Below are positions 35,924 to 44,249 of a stretch of 64,000 bases of DNA, piece by piece; positions within the stretch are counted from its first letter, which is position 1, and every line of letters starts with the position of its first letter. The stretch is from Streptomyces niger. GTDB lineage: Bacteria; Actinomycetota; Actinomycetes; Streptomycetales; Streptomycetaceae. The DNA is taken from NCBI RefSeq assembly GCF_000718305.1, contig NZ_JOFQ01000021.1, forward strand, positions 1 through 64,000, given 5' to 3'. A program made the translations under genes and the position numbers. The notes under the pieces were generated by a model. That model was not told the origin of the DNA, ran no database searches, and saw nothing but the letters and a program-made list of their open reading frames with translations.

Positions 35924-36379
35924 ATGCAGGCACGTATGAAGAACCCCGCGGCCCTCTTTCCCGAGACCGTGCCGGCCGTGCAGCAACTGCTGAAGGCGGC
36001 CAGGTCCGGCGGGGTGCCGGAGACGACTCTGGAACTGGTGCACCTGCGGGCGAGCCAGATCAACGGCTGCAGCTACTGCGTGGTCGGCGGGGCGCAGAGC
36101 GCGAAGAAGGCGGGCGAGACCGATGAGCGGCTCATCGCGGTGTCGGCCTGGCGCGAGGCACCGTTCTTCACCGACGCCGAGCGCGCCGCACTGGCGCTCG
36201 CCGAGGCCTCGACCCGGCTCGCCGACCGGTCGGACCCGGTACCGGACGAGATCTGGGACGCGGCCGCCGAGCACTTCGACGAGCGGCAGTTGGCGGCGAT
36301 CATCCTGATGGTCGGCGCGACCAACCTCTTCAACCGGATCAACGTGACGACCCGGCAGCCGGCGGGCCCGACCTGGTGA
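35924..36379 (+). CDS. AhpD/carboxymuconolactone decarboxylase-family protein
   Basis: A 151-residue alkylhydroperoxidase-like protein. The redox motif INGCSYCVVGG has the two cysteines (C-x-x-C) but the His three residues later, which relays protons in AhpD, is Gly. TNLFNRINV at the C-terminus is typical. The start ATG at 35924 follows GAGGAG by 6 bases; longer in-frame GTG starts lack a site. The gene class is one of the three usual partners of ECF41 sigma factors. It is probably a peroxide- or thiol-linked reductase; the altered motif leaves the reaction open. Confidence 0.82.
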   Translation: MQARMKNPAALFPETVPAVQQLLKAARSGGVPETTLELVHLRASQINGCSYCVVGGAQSAKKAGETDERLIAVSAWREAPFFTDAERAALALAEASTRLADRSDPVPDEIWDAAAEHFDERQLAAIILMVGATNLFNRINVTTRQPAGPTW

Positions 36380-36382
36380 CCC

Positions 36383-36754
36383 TCAGCCCGCGCCCAGCGG
36401 CCCGTTCAGGCCCGTGCGGACCAGGGTGACGATCTCGTCGTCCGAGAGGCCGAGGGCGCGGGCCTGGGCGATCAGGCCGGCGGTGGTGTCGGTGAGGCGG
36501 GCGAGGGCCGGGGAGGCCGCGCCGGTCACCACCGCGCCGCGGCCGCGCCGCAGTTCGATCAGGCCCTCGTCCTTCAGGCGCTGGTAGCCGCGGAGGACGG
36601 TGTGGACGTTGACGCCGAGGGAGCCGGCGAGGGTGCGCGCGGCGGGCAGCCGCTCCCCCGCGCGTACCGAGCCGTCGGCTATCGCGCCGCGTACGGACGC
36701 GGCGATCTGGTCGCCCAGGGGCACGGCGGAGGCCGGGTCGATGCGGACGAGCAT
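36383..36754 (-). CDS. GntR-family (YtrA-type) transcriptional regulator
   Basis: A 123-residue short GntR regulator: the winged HTH fills residues 10-78 (VPLGDQIAASVRGAIADGSVRAGERLP, ARTLAGSLGVNVHTVLRGYQRLKDEGLIE; in part), leaving only about 45 residues for dimerisation, as in YtrA-type repressors that usually control membrane or ABC genes. Its ATG overlaps the stop of the DUF1648 membrane protein upstream (TGATG), so they form one unit. The perfect dyad at 38040-38072 before the first gene is its likely operator. Confidence 0.85.
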   Translation of the reverse strand: MLVRIDPASAVPLGDQIAASVRGAIADGSVRAGERLPAARTLAGSLGVNVHTVLRGYQRLKDEGLIELRRGRGAVVTGAASPALARLTDTTAGLIAQARALGLSDDEIVTLVRTGLNGPLGAG

Positions 36755-37977
36755 CAGGCGGTGCCCTCCGGCTCGGCGTCCGTGCCCTTCGGGCCGATGT
36801 CCGTGCCCTTCGGGCCGGTGTCCGTGCCCTTCGGGCCGGCGTCCGCACGGTCGACGAGGGTGTTCAGCAGGGCCGCGGCGGTGGCCGCGTCCCCGACCGT
36901 CACCACGAACTCCTTGCCGCTCACCAGTCGCAGCGACAGCGCCTCGCCGGAGCGGAGGACGAACCCGCTGCGGCCCGGCCGCATCCGGTAGCCCCAGCCG
37001 CCGAACTCCCGCAGCGCGGCGATCTCCCGGCTGTCGGCCTCCCGTATGCGCTCCAGCGGGATGCGCATACGGGGGTACGGGAGGAGCGGCGGGGTGACGG
37101 TCAGGCCACGGCGGTCGGCGGCCACCCGCAGACCGGCGAGCGCGAGGACCAGCAGCGCACCGACGATCGGCCCCGACGCCGCCGACCAGCCGGCGACCGG
37201 GCCCGTGACCAGGCCGGCGGCGAGGAGCACCAGGCCGAGGGCGTACAGCACCGGGGAGCTGATCGTCCGGGACCAGCCGGCGACCTCGGAGTCGGCCAGG
37301 GCGAGACGGGGCGCGTCACCGCCGGAGCCGTCGTCCGGCAGCGGCGTGTCCTTGCCGGCCAGCAGCCAACCCAGCGCGGCGGCCACCACTCCCGTACCGA
37401 AGGCCGCGGCGAGCTGCGACAGCGGGAGCGCGGCGGCCGCGCGGCCGCCGCCGGCCGCCGCGTTGACGTACAGCGTGGCGACGAACGCGTACGCCACCAG
37501 GCCCGCGACTCCGTATCCGACGGTGATGACCGCGCGGGCGGCGCCGAGCGCGGAGCCGGGCCGCGCCTTCGCCGCGGACGCGGGGCCCTTCGCCGCGAAC
37601 GCGGGGCGCGCGTCCACGCGCGGTACGCCGTCCGTACGACGCCCCTCCCTCGTGCGCCGCACCGCGCCCGTACGCCGTCCTGCTGCCGGCAGCAGGACGA
37701 CGAGCCCGAAAAGGGCACCGAGTACGAGGAGCGTGCCGATCCCGGCGGCCAGGAAGCCGCCGGCCGAGGAGAAGCCGTCGGCGTGCCCGTCGGCGCGGAA
37801 GTGCGTGGCCAGCGTCTCGGGCAGCCGCTCGGCAAGGCGCGCGTACGCCGTTGCGACGACGGCGACGGCCACCGGAAAGGGTGCCGCCGCGACGATCACC
37901 CGGCGGACGCCCGGTCGCTCGGACGCGTCCGCCTCGCCGCCCCGCTGTCCTGCGGTAATGCCCCAGTGTCCGGCCAT
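36754..37977 (-). CDS. DUF1648 membrane protein
   Basis: A 407-residue integral membrane protein. The N-terminal part (about 30-100) contains a DUF1648 block (LAERLPETLATHFRADGHADGF), followed by about six hydrophobic segments and a cytoplasmic domain with a bPH-like core (RIPLERIREADSREI, RPGRSGFVLRSGEALSLRL). The C-terminus ends in GPKGTD repeats (three copies and a divergent fourth). DUF1648 proteins are often paired with GntR regulators and seem to act in envelope stress; the function is not proven. It is first in the operon with the GntR gene. Confidence 0.75.
   Translation of the reverse strand: MAGHWGITAGQRGGEADASERPGVRRVIVAAAPFPVAVAVVATAYARLAERLPETLATHFRADGHADGFSSAGGFLAAGIGTLLVLGALFGLVVLLPAAGRRTGAVRRTREGRRTDGVPRVDARPAFAAKGPASAAKARPGSALGAARAVITVGYGVAGLVAYAFVATLYVNAAAGGGRAAAALPLSQLAAAFGTGVVAAALGWLLAGKDTPLPDDGSGGDAPRLALADSEVAGWSRTISSPVLYALGLVLLAAGLVTGPVAGWSAASGPIVGALLVLALAGLRVAADRRGLTVTPPLLPYPRMRIPLERIREADSREIAALREFGGWGYRMRPGRSGFVLRSGEALSLRLVSGKEFVVTVGDAATAAALLNTLVDRADAGPKGTDTGPKGTDIGPKGTDAEPEGTA
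36779..36845. repeat. 18-bp coding repeats at the end of the DUF1648 gene
   Basis: Three to four copies of GTGCCCTTCGGGCCGGTG or near variants, in frame, encode GPKGTD repeats in the last 27 residues of the membrane protein. Confidence 0.75.
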
Positions 37978-38039
37978 CTCCGGGGTCCCCCTCCCGTCCG
38001 TCCGCCACCGCCGCGGCGCTCCTGCCCTGCCGCCGTACG

Positions 38040-38072
38040 GCCTATTGTTCGCATAGTAGTAGAACAATAGGC
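38040..38072. promoter_or_regulatory. Perfect 33-bp dyad, likely GntR operator
   Basis: Arms GCCTATTGTTC (38040-38050) and GAACAATAGGC (38062-38072) are perfectly complementary over 11 bp with an 11-base spacer, so half-sites lie two helical turns apart. It is in the 135-base divergent region between the DUF1648/GntR operon and the HTH-MurA gene. Confidence 0.7.
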
Positions 38073-38084
38073 GATTGAACATCC

Positions 38085-38100
38085 ATCTCATATCTGAGAT
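38085..38100. promoter_or_regulatory. Palindrome directly upstream of the HTH-MurA gene
   Basis: ATCTCATATCTGAGAT has perfect 6-bp arms and ends 12 bases before the ATG at 38113. Its position suggests that the XRE domain of the encoded protein, or another regulator, controls expression here. Confidence 0.45.
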
Positions 38101-38112
38101 ACCGTTTTCCCC

Positions 38113-39642
38113 ATGGCAGACGACTACCTCGTACGCATCGGCAAGCTCATCCGTGATGCCCGGCAACACCGGGGCTGGACACAGACGCAGCTGGCAGAGG
38201 CGCTCGGCACCAGCCAGAGCGCGGTGAACCGCATCGAGCGCGGCAATCAGAACATCAGCCTTGAGATGATCGCCCGGATCGGCGAAGCGCTCGACAGTGA
38301 AATCGTCTCCCTGGGGTACGCAGGGCCCATGCATCTCCGCGTCGTCGGCGGCCGCCGGCTCTCCGGCAGCATCGACGTGAAAACGAGCAAGAACGCGTGC
38401 GTCGCCCTCCTCTGCGCGACGCTGCTGAACGCCGGCCGCACCACGCTGCGTCGCGTCGCCCGCATCGAGGAGGTCTACCGCATCCTCGAAGTCCTCGGCT
38501 CCATCGGCGTCCGCACCCGCTGGATCAACGACGGCAACGACCTGGAGATCGTGCCGCCGGCCGAGCTGGACCTGGACGCCATGGACACCGAGGCCGCGCG
38601 GCGCACCCGCAGCGTCATCATGTTCCTGGGCCCGCTGCTGCACCGCATGGACCACTTCAAGATTCCGTACGCGGGCGGCTGCGACCTCGGCACCCGTACG
38701 GTCACCCCGCACATGACCGCGCTGCGCCACTTCGGCCTGGAGGTCACCGCCACCGAGGGCACGTACCACGCGCACGTCGACCGGACCGTGGCCCCCAAGC
38801 GCGCGATCGTGCTGACCGAGCGCGGCGACACGGTGACCGAGAACGCGCTGCTCGCCGCCGCCCGGCACGACGGCGTCACCGTCATCCGCAACGCCTCCTC
38901 CAACTACATGGTCCAGGACCTGTGCTTCTTCCTGGAGCAGCTGGGCGTACGGGTCGAGGGCATCGGCACCACCACCCTCACCGTGCACGGCGTCGCGCAG
39001 ATCGACCGGGACGTGGACTACGCGCCGTCGGAGGACCCGGTAGAGGCGATGAGCCTGCTGGCCGCCGCGGTCGTCACCGAGTCCGAGCTGACGATCCGCC
39101 GGGTCCCTGTCGAATTCCTGGAGATCGAGCTCGCGGTCCTGGAGGAGATGGGCCTGGACCACGAGCGCAGCGCGGAGTACACCGCCGACAACGGCCGCAC
39201 CCGCCTGATCGACCTGACGGTCCGTCCGTCCAAGCTCAGCGCCCCGATCGACAAGATCCACCCGATGCCGTTCCCGGGCCTGAACATCGACAACGTGCCG
39301 TTCTTCGCGGCGATCGCGGCCAGCGCCCAGGGCCAGACCCTGATCCACGACTGGGTCTACGACAACCGCGCGATCTACCTGACGGACCTCAACCGCCTCG
39401 GCGCGCAGGTCAAGTTGCTCGACCCGCACCGCGTCCTGGTCGACGGGCCGACCCGCTGGCGCTCGGCGGAGATGATGTGCCCGCCGGCCCTGCGCCCCGC
39501 CGTCGTCGTCCTCCTGGCCATGATGGCCGCCGAGGGCACCTCCGTCCTCCGCAACGTCTACGTCATCAACCGCGGCTACGAGGACCTCGCCGAGCGCCTG
39601 AACTCCCTGGGCGCGCAGATCGAGATCTTCCGCGACATCTGA
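38113..39642 (+). CDS. murA: XRE helix-turn-helix/MurA fusion (UDP-GlcNAc 1-carboxyvinyltransferase-like)
   Basis: A 509-residue fusion. Residues 5-65 are an XRE HTH (RIGKLIRDARQHRGWTQTQLAEALGTSQSAVNRIERG in part). From about 75 to the end is a MurA/EPSP-synthase fold: KTSKNACVALL holds the KN substrate pair, the active-site loop YAGGCDLGTRTV keeps the Cys that binds PEP or fosfomycin, and the catalytic Asp fits FPGLNIDNVPFF. MurA normally starts peptidoglycan synthesis. The HTH fusion may make this a second, regulatory or conditional MurA. Position next to acnA matches the second MurA of S. coelicolor. It has no membrane segments. Confidence 0.85.
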   Translation: MADDYLVRIGKLIRDARQHRGWTQTQLAEALGTSQSAVNRIERGNQNISLEMIARIGEALDSEIVSLGYAGPMHLRVVGGRRLSGSIDVKTSKNACVALLCATLLNAGRTTLRRVARIEEVYRILEVLGSIGVRTRWINDGNDLEIVPPAELDLDAMDTEAARRTRSVIMFLGPLLHRMDHFKIPYAGGCDLGTRTVTPHMTALRHFGLEVTATEGTYHAHVDRTVAPKRAIVLTERGDTVTENALLAAARHDGVTVIRNASSNYMVQDLCFFLEQLGVRVEGIGTTTLTVHGVAQIDRDVDYAPSEDPVEAMSLLAAAVVTESELTIRRVPVEFLEIELAVLEEMGLDHERSAEYTADNGRTRLIDLTVRPSKLSAPIDKIHPMPFPGLNIDNVPFFAAIAASAQGQTLIHDWVYDNRAIYLTDLNRLGAQVKLLDPHRVLVDGPTRWRSAEMMCPPALRPAVVVLLAMMAAEGTSVLRNVYVINRGYEDLAERLNSLGAQIEIFRDI

Positions 39643-39827
39643 CCGGCGCGGTCGTGTGCGGCGCCCTTCGCGGCGCCGCGCACGACCATCCCGCTCGGCG
39701 GGGGATTTGCCCGGCATTAGCGAAACGTCAGTCGGACGTGAGCGGAACGTCAGCGGGTCCCGCGAGATTGGTGTCACCGCGGGGCACCGGTCCCGCGCGC
39801 CACCGCACACCGAACGGGGAACCCAGC

Positions 39828-40370
39828 ATGCGTACGTCCCGACTCCGCACCACCGTCCTGGCCACCACCACCGCCGCGGTCGCCCTCACCGCCGGAGGCG
39901 CGGCCGTCGCCTCGGCCGCGACGCCCGCCAAGGCCACCACCACCCAGCAGTGCGCCGTCGGCGACCTGTCGTACTCCGTACTGCACCGCTTCGCGAACGA
40001 GCAGGGCGACCACCTGCTGGTCACCGCGCGGAACACCGGCTCCACGGCGTGCTGGGTGACGTCCTACCCGTCGGTCAAGCTCGGCAGGACCACGAACGTC
40101 CTCCCCCACGCGAAGCAGGACGCCCCGGGCGGCAAGGACCGGATCACGGTGCAGCCCGGCGCCAAGATCTACTCCGCCGTCGCCCTCTACGCCGGCCTGG
40201 GCAACGACCACACCGCCACGGACTTCTCCCTCGCCCTGCGCGACCAGTCCGGCCACACCGGGCAGGCCACCGCGCTGAAGTCCCGCGACGCCAAGGGCAA
40301 CCTGTCGAAGTTCACCTGGTCCGAGGCCGACGTCCTGAACTGGAACAAGCAGAAGCCGTACGACTTCTGA
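39828..40370 (+). CDS. Secreted DUF4232 protein
   Basis: A 180-residue exported protein with a signal peptide (RTTVLATTTAAVALTAGG, cleavage near residue 31 at ASAA). The mature part carries a DUF4232 domain: VTARNTGSTACWVTSYPSVKL, GAKIYSAVALYAG. Two cysteines (QQCAVG and TACWV) can form a disulfide. DUF4232 proteins are widespread cell-surface or secreted proteins of unknown function in actinomycetes. A 16-bp hairpin follows. Confidence 0.85.
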   Translation: MRTSRLRTTVLATTTAAVALTAGGAAVASAATPAKATTTQQCAVGDLSYSVLHRFANEQGDHLLVTARNTGSTACWVTSYPSVKLGRTTNVLPHAKQDAPGGKDRITVQPGAKIYSAVALYAGLGNDHTATDFSLALRDQSGHTGQATALKSRDAKGNLSKFTWSEADVLNWNKQKPYDF

Positions 40371-40392
40371 TCGGTCTTCCGCTCCGCGGACA

Positions 40393-40430
40393 CGGAGGGG
40401 CCGGGCACGGTGTCGTGCCCGGCCCCTCCG
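40393..40430. terminator. Strong terminator after the DUF4232 gene
   Basis: Arms CGGAGGGGCCGGGCAC (40393-40408) and GTGCCCGGCCCCTCCG (40415-40430), 16 bp perfect with a 6-base loop, 22 bases after the stop. Confidence 0.8.
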
Positions 40431-40500
40431 GCGTTCGCGGTCTTCGCGGCGGGGGGCCGACGGCGGGTCCGGTGGCGGGGCTTCGACGGCGGTGGGTTCG

Positions 40501-41634
40501 TCAGCGGTACAGCTCCCGCGCGATGATCGTCCGCTGCACCTCCGTGGCGCCCTCGTAGATGCGCGGCGCGCGCACCTCCCGGTAGAGGTGTTCGAGGAGG
40601 TGGCCGCGGCGCAGCGCGCGGGCGCCGTGGATCTGTACGGCCGCGTCGACGGCCTCCTGGGCGGTCTCGGTGGCGAGCAGCTTGGCCATGGCGGCGCGCT
40701 TGGCGATGTCGGGCGCGCCCGCGTCGTAGGCCGCGGCCGCGGCGTACACCAGCAGCCGGGCCGCCTCGATGCGGGTGGCGAGGTCGGCGAGGCGGTGCGA
40801 GACGGACTGCAGGTCCTTCAGGGGGCCGCCGAACGCGGTACGGGTGGCGGCGTGGGCGAGGGCCGCGTCCAGCGCCGCCCGGGCCATGCCGACGGCGAAG
40901 GCGCCGACGCTGGGCCGGAAGAGGTTCAGGGTGCGCATGGCGACGCCGAAGCCGTGGCCCGGTGCGCCGAGGACGTCGGCGCGGGTCACGGGGACGCCGT
41001 CGAGGACGAGGGTGCCGATGGGGTGCGGGCTGAGCATGTCCAGGTGCTCACCGCTCAGCCCGGGCCGGTCGGCGGGGACGAGGAAGGCGGTGACGCCGCG
41101 GGCGCCGGGCGCCTCGCCGGTACGCGCGAAGACGGTGGCGAAGTCCGCCTCGGGCGCGTTGGAGATCCAGCACTTCTCTCCGGTGAGCCGCCAGCCGTCG
41201 CCCGCGCCGGTGCGGTCCGGCTCGGCGGCGAGGGTGAGCGCCGCCGCGTCGGAGCCCGCGCCGGGCTCGCTCAGCGCGAAGGCGGCGACCGCCCGCCCGG
41301 CGGTGACCTCCGGGAGCCAGCGCGCCCGTTGCGCGTCGGTGCCGGACTGCAGTACCGGATACGCGCCCAGCCCCTGGAGGGCGAGCGCGGTCTCCGCCTC
41401 GGTGCACTCCTGGGCCAACGACTCCCGCAGCAGGCAGAGGTCGAGGGCGCGGACCGTGCCGCCCTCGGGGAACAGGCGGCGGAGGAGGCCCAGTTCGCCG
41501 AGCGCCGCCACCAGGGGCCGGTTGATCCGCCCCGGTTCGCCCTTCTCGGCGAGCGGGCGCAGCTGCGCCGCGGTCAGGGTACGCAGCTCGGCGCACCAGG
41601 CCACGTCCTCGGGGTCGAGCGCGAATGCGGTCAC
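40501..41634 (-). CDS. Acyl-CoA dehydrogenase
   Basis: A 377-residue FAD enzyme of the acyl-CoA dehydrogenase family. FALSEPGAGSDAAALT is the N-terminal FAD/substrate signature, CWISNA follows, and the C-terminal RIYEGATEVQRTIIARELY is intact. The GTG at 41634 is divergent from the CoA-ligase gene; the 143-base gap holds the shared operator. Together with the enoyl-CoA hydratase and the fused monooxygenase 10 kb away it could complete a beta-oxidation-like ring-degradation route; a role with acyl chains cannot be excluded. Confidence 0.88.
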   Translation of the reverse strand: MTAFALDPEDVAWCAELRTLTAAQLRPLAEKGEPGRINRPLVAALGELGLLRRLFPEGGTVRALDLCLLRESLAQECTEAETALALQGLGAYPVLQSGTDAQRARWLPEVTAGRAVAAFALSEPGAGSDAAALTLAAEPDRTGAGDGWRLTGEKCWISNAPEADFATVFARTGEAPGARGVTAFLVPADRPGLSGEHLDMLSPHPIGTLVLDGVPVTRADVLGAPGHGFGVAMRTLNLFRPSVGAFAVGMARAALDAALAHAATRTAFGGPLKDLQSVSHRLADLATRIEAARLLVYAAAAAYDAGAPDIAKRAAMAKLLATETAQEAVDAAVQIHGARALRRGHLLEHLYREVRAPRIYEGATEVQRTIIARELYR

Positions 41635-41660
41635 GAAGCGGCTCCCTCAACACGGTCAGC

Positions 41661-41690
41661 TTTATCGCGGTCTGTTGACTGCCGTCACGA
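41661..41690. promoter_or_regulatory. Shared operator, copy A (PaaX-type regulon)
   Basis: TTTATCGCG at 41661-41669, then the core TGACTGCCGTCACGA at 41676-41690, in the divergent gap between the acyl-CoA dehydrogenase and CoA-ligase genes. The same 15-base core and a TTATC block with the same spacing occur at 53299-53327. Binder inferred to be the PaaX-type regulator encoded after the ligase. Confidence 0.65.
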
Positions 41691-41777
41691 ACACGTTACG
41701 CTGACGAGGCGTCCGTACGGCAGCCCCCGGCGGCCCTCGGACACCACGGCCGAGCGTCACGAGGGGGCGCATGCGTC

Positions 41778-43379
41778 ATGGATCTGCAGCCATCGGCCCA
41801 CGCCGACACCTTCGCCCGCGACCATCTCCCGCCGCCCGCGCAATGGCCCCGCCTGACCGGCCCGGGCTACCCGCCCCGGCTCAACTGCGGTACGGAGCTG
41901 CTGGACGGCTCCCTGCACCGGTTCGGCGCCGAACGCCCCGCCGTACGCCACGGTGACGGCACCGTCTGGACGTACGGGGAACTGCGCGCACGCGTCAACC
42001 GCCTCGCCCACGTACTGAGCGACGACCTCGCGATCCGGCCCGGCGAACGGGTCCTGCTGCGCGGCCCCACCTCACCGGAGCTGGCCGCCTGCTGGCTCGC
42101 GGTGATGAAGGCCGGCGCGATCGCCGTGACCGTGCCGGCCGCGCAGCGCGCCCACGAACTGGCCACCCTCTGCGACCTCGCGCGCGTCCGCCACGCCCTG
42201 TGCGACGTACGGACGGTGGACGACCTCGCCAAGGCGGAGATACCCGCACTCGCGGTCACCTCGTACGGCGGCGAGGCGCCCGAGGACCTGCTGCGCCGGG
42301 CCGCCGGCAAGCCCGCCGACTACCCGGCCGTGGACACCGCGGCCGACGACGTCGCGCTGATCGCCTTCACCTCCGGCACCACCGGACGCCCCAAGGGCTG
42401 CATGCACTTCCACCGGGACGTACTCGCCATCGCCGACACCTTCTCGGCACACGTGCTGCGCCCCGAGCCGGACGACGTCTTCGCCGGCACGCCGCCGCTG
42501 GGCTTCACCTTCGGCCTCGGCGGGCTGGTGATCTTCCCGCTGCGGGCCGGGGCCAGCACGCTGCTCACCGAGACCGGCGGCTCCCGCGGACTGCTGCGCC
42601 ACATCGCGGACCACCGCGTCTCGGTCCTGTTCACCGCGCCCACCGCCTACCGCGCCATGCTGCCCGAACTGGCCGCACACGACGTCGGCTCGCTGCGCCG
42701 GTGCGTCTCGGCGGGCGAGAACCTGCCCGCCGCCACCTGGCACGCCTGGCGCGCCGCCACCGGACTGCGGCTCATCAACGGCATCGGCGCGACGGAGATG
42801 CTGCACATCTTCCTCTCCGCCGCCGACGAGGACGCCCGGCCGGGAGTCACCGGGGTGCCGGTGCCGGGGTACGAGGCGCGGGTGGTGGACGCGGCGGGCC
42901 GGACCGTGCCGGACGGCGAGCCGGGGCTGCTGGCGGTGCGCGGCCCGACCGGCTGCCGCTACCTCGCCGACCCGCGCCAGTCGGACTACGTACGGGACGG
43001 CTGGAACCTCACCGGCGACACCTACGTGCGCGAGCCGGACGGGTACTTCCGCTACGTGGCACGCGCCGACGACATGATCATCTCGGCCGGGTACAACATC
43101 GCCGGCCCCGAGGTCGAGGAGGCGCTGCTGCGGCATCCGGACGTGACCGAGGCCGCCGTGGTGGGCCGGCCCGACACCGACCGCGGGCACGTCGTGGTCG
43201 CCCACGTCGTACTCGGCCCCGACCTCCCCCGTACGGAGGAAACCGTCGACGCACTACGGGAGTTCGCCAAGGCCGAGATCGCGCCGTACAAGTGCCCGCG
43301 CGAGATCGTCTTCCACGACGCGCTGCCCCGGACACCGACCGGCAAACTCCAGCGCTACCGGCTGCGCGGGCCCCTCTAG
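41778..43379 (+). CDS. Aryl-CoA ligase (2-aminobenzoate/benzoate-CoA ligase type)
   Basis: A 533-residue AMP-dependent acyl-CoA synthetase. The P-loop-like A3 motif is FTSGTTGRPKGCMHFH, A5 is INGIGATEML, A8 includes DDMIISAGYNIAGPEVEEAL and the catalytic Lys is in PRTPTGKLQRYRL. The MLH(I/F) around GATEML and length fit benzoate- and 2-aminobenzoate-CoA ligases rather than fatty acyl-CoA ligases. Substrate choice is inferred from the neighbouring PaaX regulator and the fused monooxygenase typical of 2-aminobenzoyl-CoA or salicylyl-CoA degradation. Start ATG 41778. Confidence 0.8.
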   Translation: MDLQPSAHADTFARDHLPPPAQWPRLTGPGYPPRLNCGTELLDGSLHRFGAERPAVRHGDGTVWTYGELRARVNRLAHVLSDDLAIRPGERVLLRGPTSPELAACWLAVMKAGAIAVTVPAAQRAHELATLCDLARVRHALCDVRTVDDLAKAEIPALAVTSYGGEAPEDLLRRAAGKPADYPAVDTAADDVALIAFTSGTTGRPKGCMHFHRDVLAIADTFSAHVLRPEPDDVFAGTPPLGFTFGLGGLVIFPLRAGASTLLTETGGSRGLLRHIADHRVSVLFTAPTAYRAMLPELAAHDVGSLRRCVSAGENLPAATWHAWRAATGLRLINGIGATEMLHIFLSAADEDARPGVTGVPVPGYEARVVDAAGRTVPDGEPGLLAVRGPTGCRYLADPRQSDYVRDGWNLTGDTYVREPDGYFRYVARADDMIISAGYNIAGPEVEEALLRHPDVTEAAVVGRPDTDRGHVVVAHVVLGPDLPRTEETVDALREFAKAEIAPYKCPREIVFHDALPRTPTGKLQRYRLRGPL

Positions 43380-43388
43380 AGTGACGGC

Positions 43389-44249
43389 GTGAGTGACCCG
43401 CAGCCGCAGCGCACCCCACGGTCCCTGATCGTCACCTTCTACGGCGCGTACGGACGCGACGCGAGAGGCGAACCCCTGGGGCCGGTACCGGTGGCCGCGC
43501 TGATCACACTGCTGGGCGCGGCAGGCGTCGACCCGCCGTCGGTGCGCTCGGCGGTCTCCCGGCTGAAGCGCCGCGGGCTGCTGGTGCCCGCGCGTACGCC
43601 GGCGGGGGCCGCGGGGTACGCGCTCTCGGCGGAGGCGCGTGAACTGCTGGCCGACGGCGACCGGCGGATCTACGGACGGCCCACGCCGCGCGCGAGCGAC
43701 GGCTGGGTGCTCGCGGTGTTCTCCGTCCCCGAGGAGGAGCGGCACAAGCGGCACCTGCTGCGCTCGCGGCTGGCCCGGCTCGGCTTCGGTACCGCGGCAC
43801 CGGGCGTGTGGATCGCCCCGGGCCACCTGTACGAGGAGACCCGGCACGTCCTGCGCCGCCTGCACCTGGACCCGTACGTCGACCTCTTCACCGGCGCGCA
43901 CGCGGGGTTCGCGCCGACGGTGGAGGCGGTGGCCCGCTGGTGGGACCTGCCCGCGATCGCCGCCCGGCACCGCGCGTTCCTCGACGCCCACGAGCCGGTG
44001 CTCGGGCGCTGGAGCCGCCGGCGTACCACGGACCTCGAAGCGGCGTACCGCGACTACCTCATGGCGCTGGACGCCTGGCGACGCCTGCCGTACGCCGATC
44101 CCGGCCTGCCCGCCACGCTGCTGCCGGCGGACTGGCCGGGCGGCCGCGCGGCCGGGGTCTTCGGCCGGCTGCACCGCCGACTGCACGCGGCGGGCGCGGA
44201 GTTCGTGAACGGGGTGCTGGGCGAGCGGGGTGCGCCGGGCCTCGGGTGA
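43389..44249 (+). CDS. PaaX-family transcriptional regulator
   Basis: A 286-residue PaaX-type repressor. Residues 10-75 form the N-terminal winged HTH (RSLIVTFYGAYGR, VRSAVSRLKRRGLLVP); RIYGRP and GWVLAVFSVPEEERHKRHLLR are the central PaaX blocks. PaaX proteins usually bind an aryl-CoA and relieve repression. It follows the CoA ligase by 9 bases, so it is co-transcribed, and it probably binds the 15-base core shared by both halves of the catabolic locus. The GTG at 43389 gives the usual start. Confidence 0.85.
   Translation: MSDPQPQRTPRSLIVTFYGAYGRDARGEPLGPVPVAALITLLGAAGVDPPSVRSAVSRLKRRGLLVPARTPAGAAGYALSAEARELLADGDRRIYGRPTPRASDGWVLAVFSVPEEERHKRHLLRSRLARLGFGTAAPGVWIAPGHLYEETRHVLRRLHLDPYVDLFTGAHAGFAPTVEAVARWWDLPAIAARHRAFLDAHEPVLGRWSRRRTTDLEAAYRDYLMALDAWRRLPYADPGLPATLLPADWPGGRAAGVFGRLHRRLHAAGAEFVNGVLGERGAPGLG

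Noticed and set aside
36754..39810. 1018-codon minus-strand open frame
   Set aside because: Only the last 407 codons (DUF1648 protein) are real; the upstream part is antisense to the HTH-MurA gene and crosses the operator.
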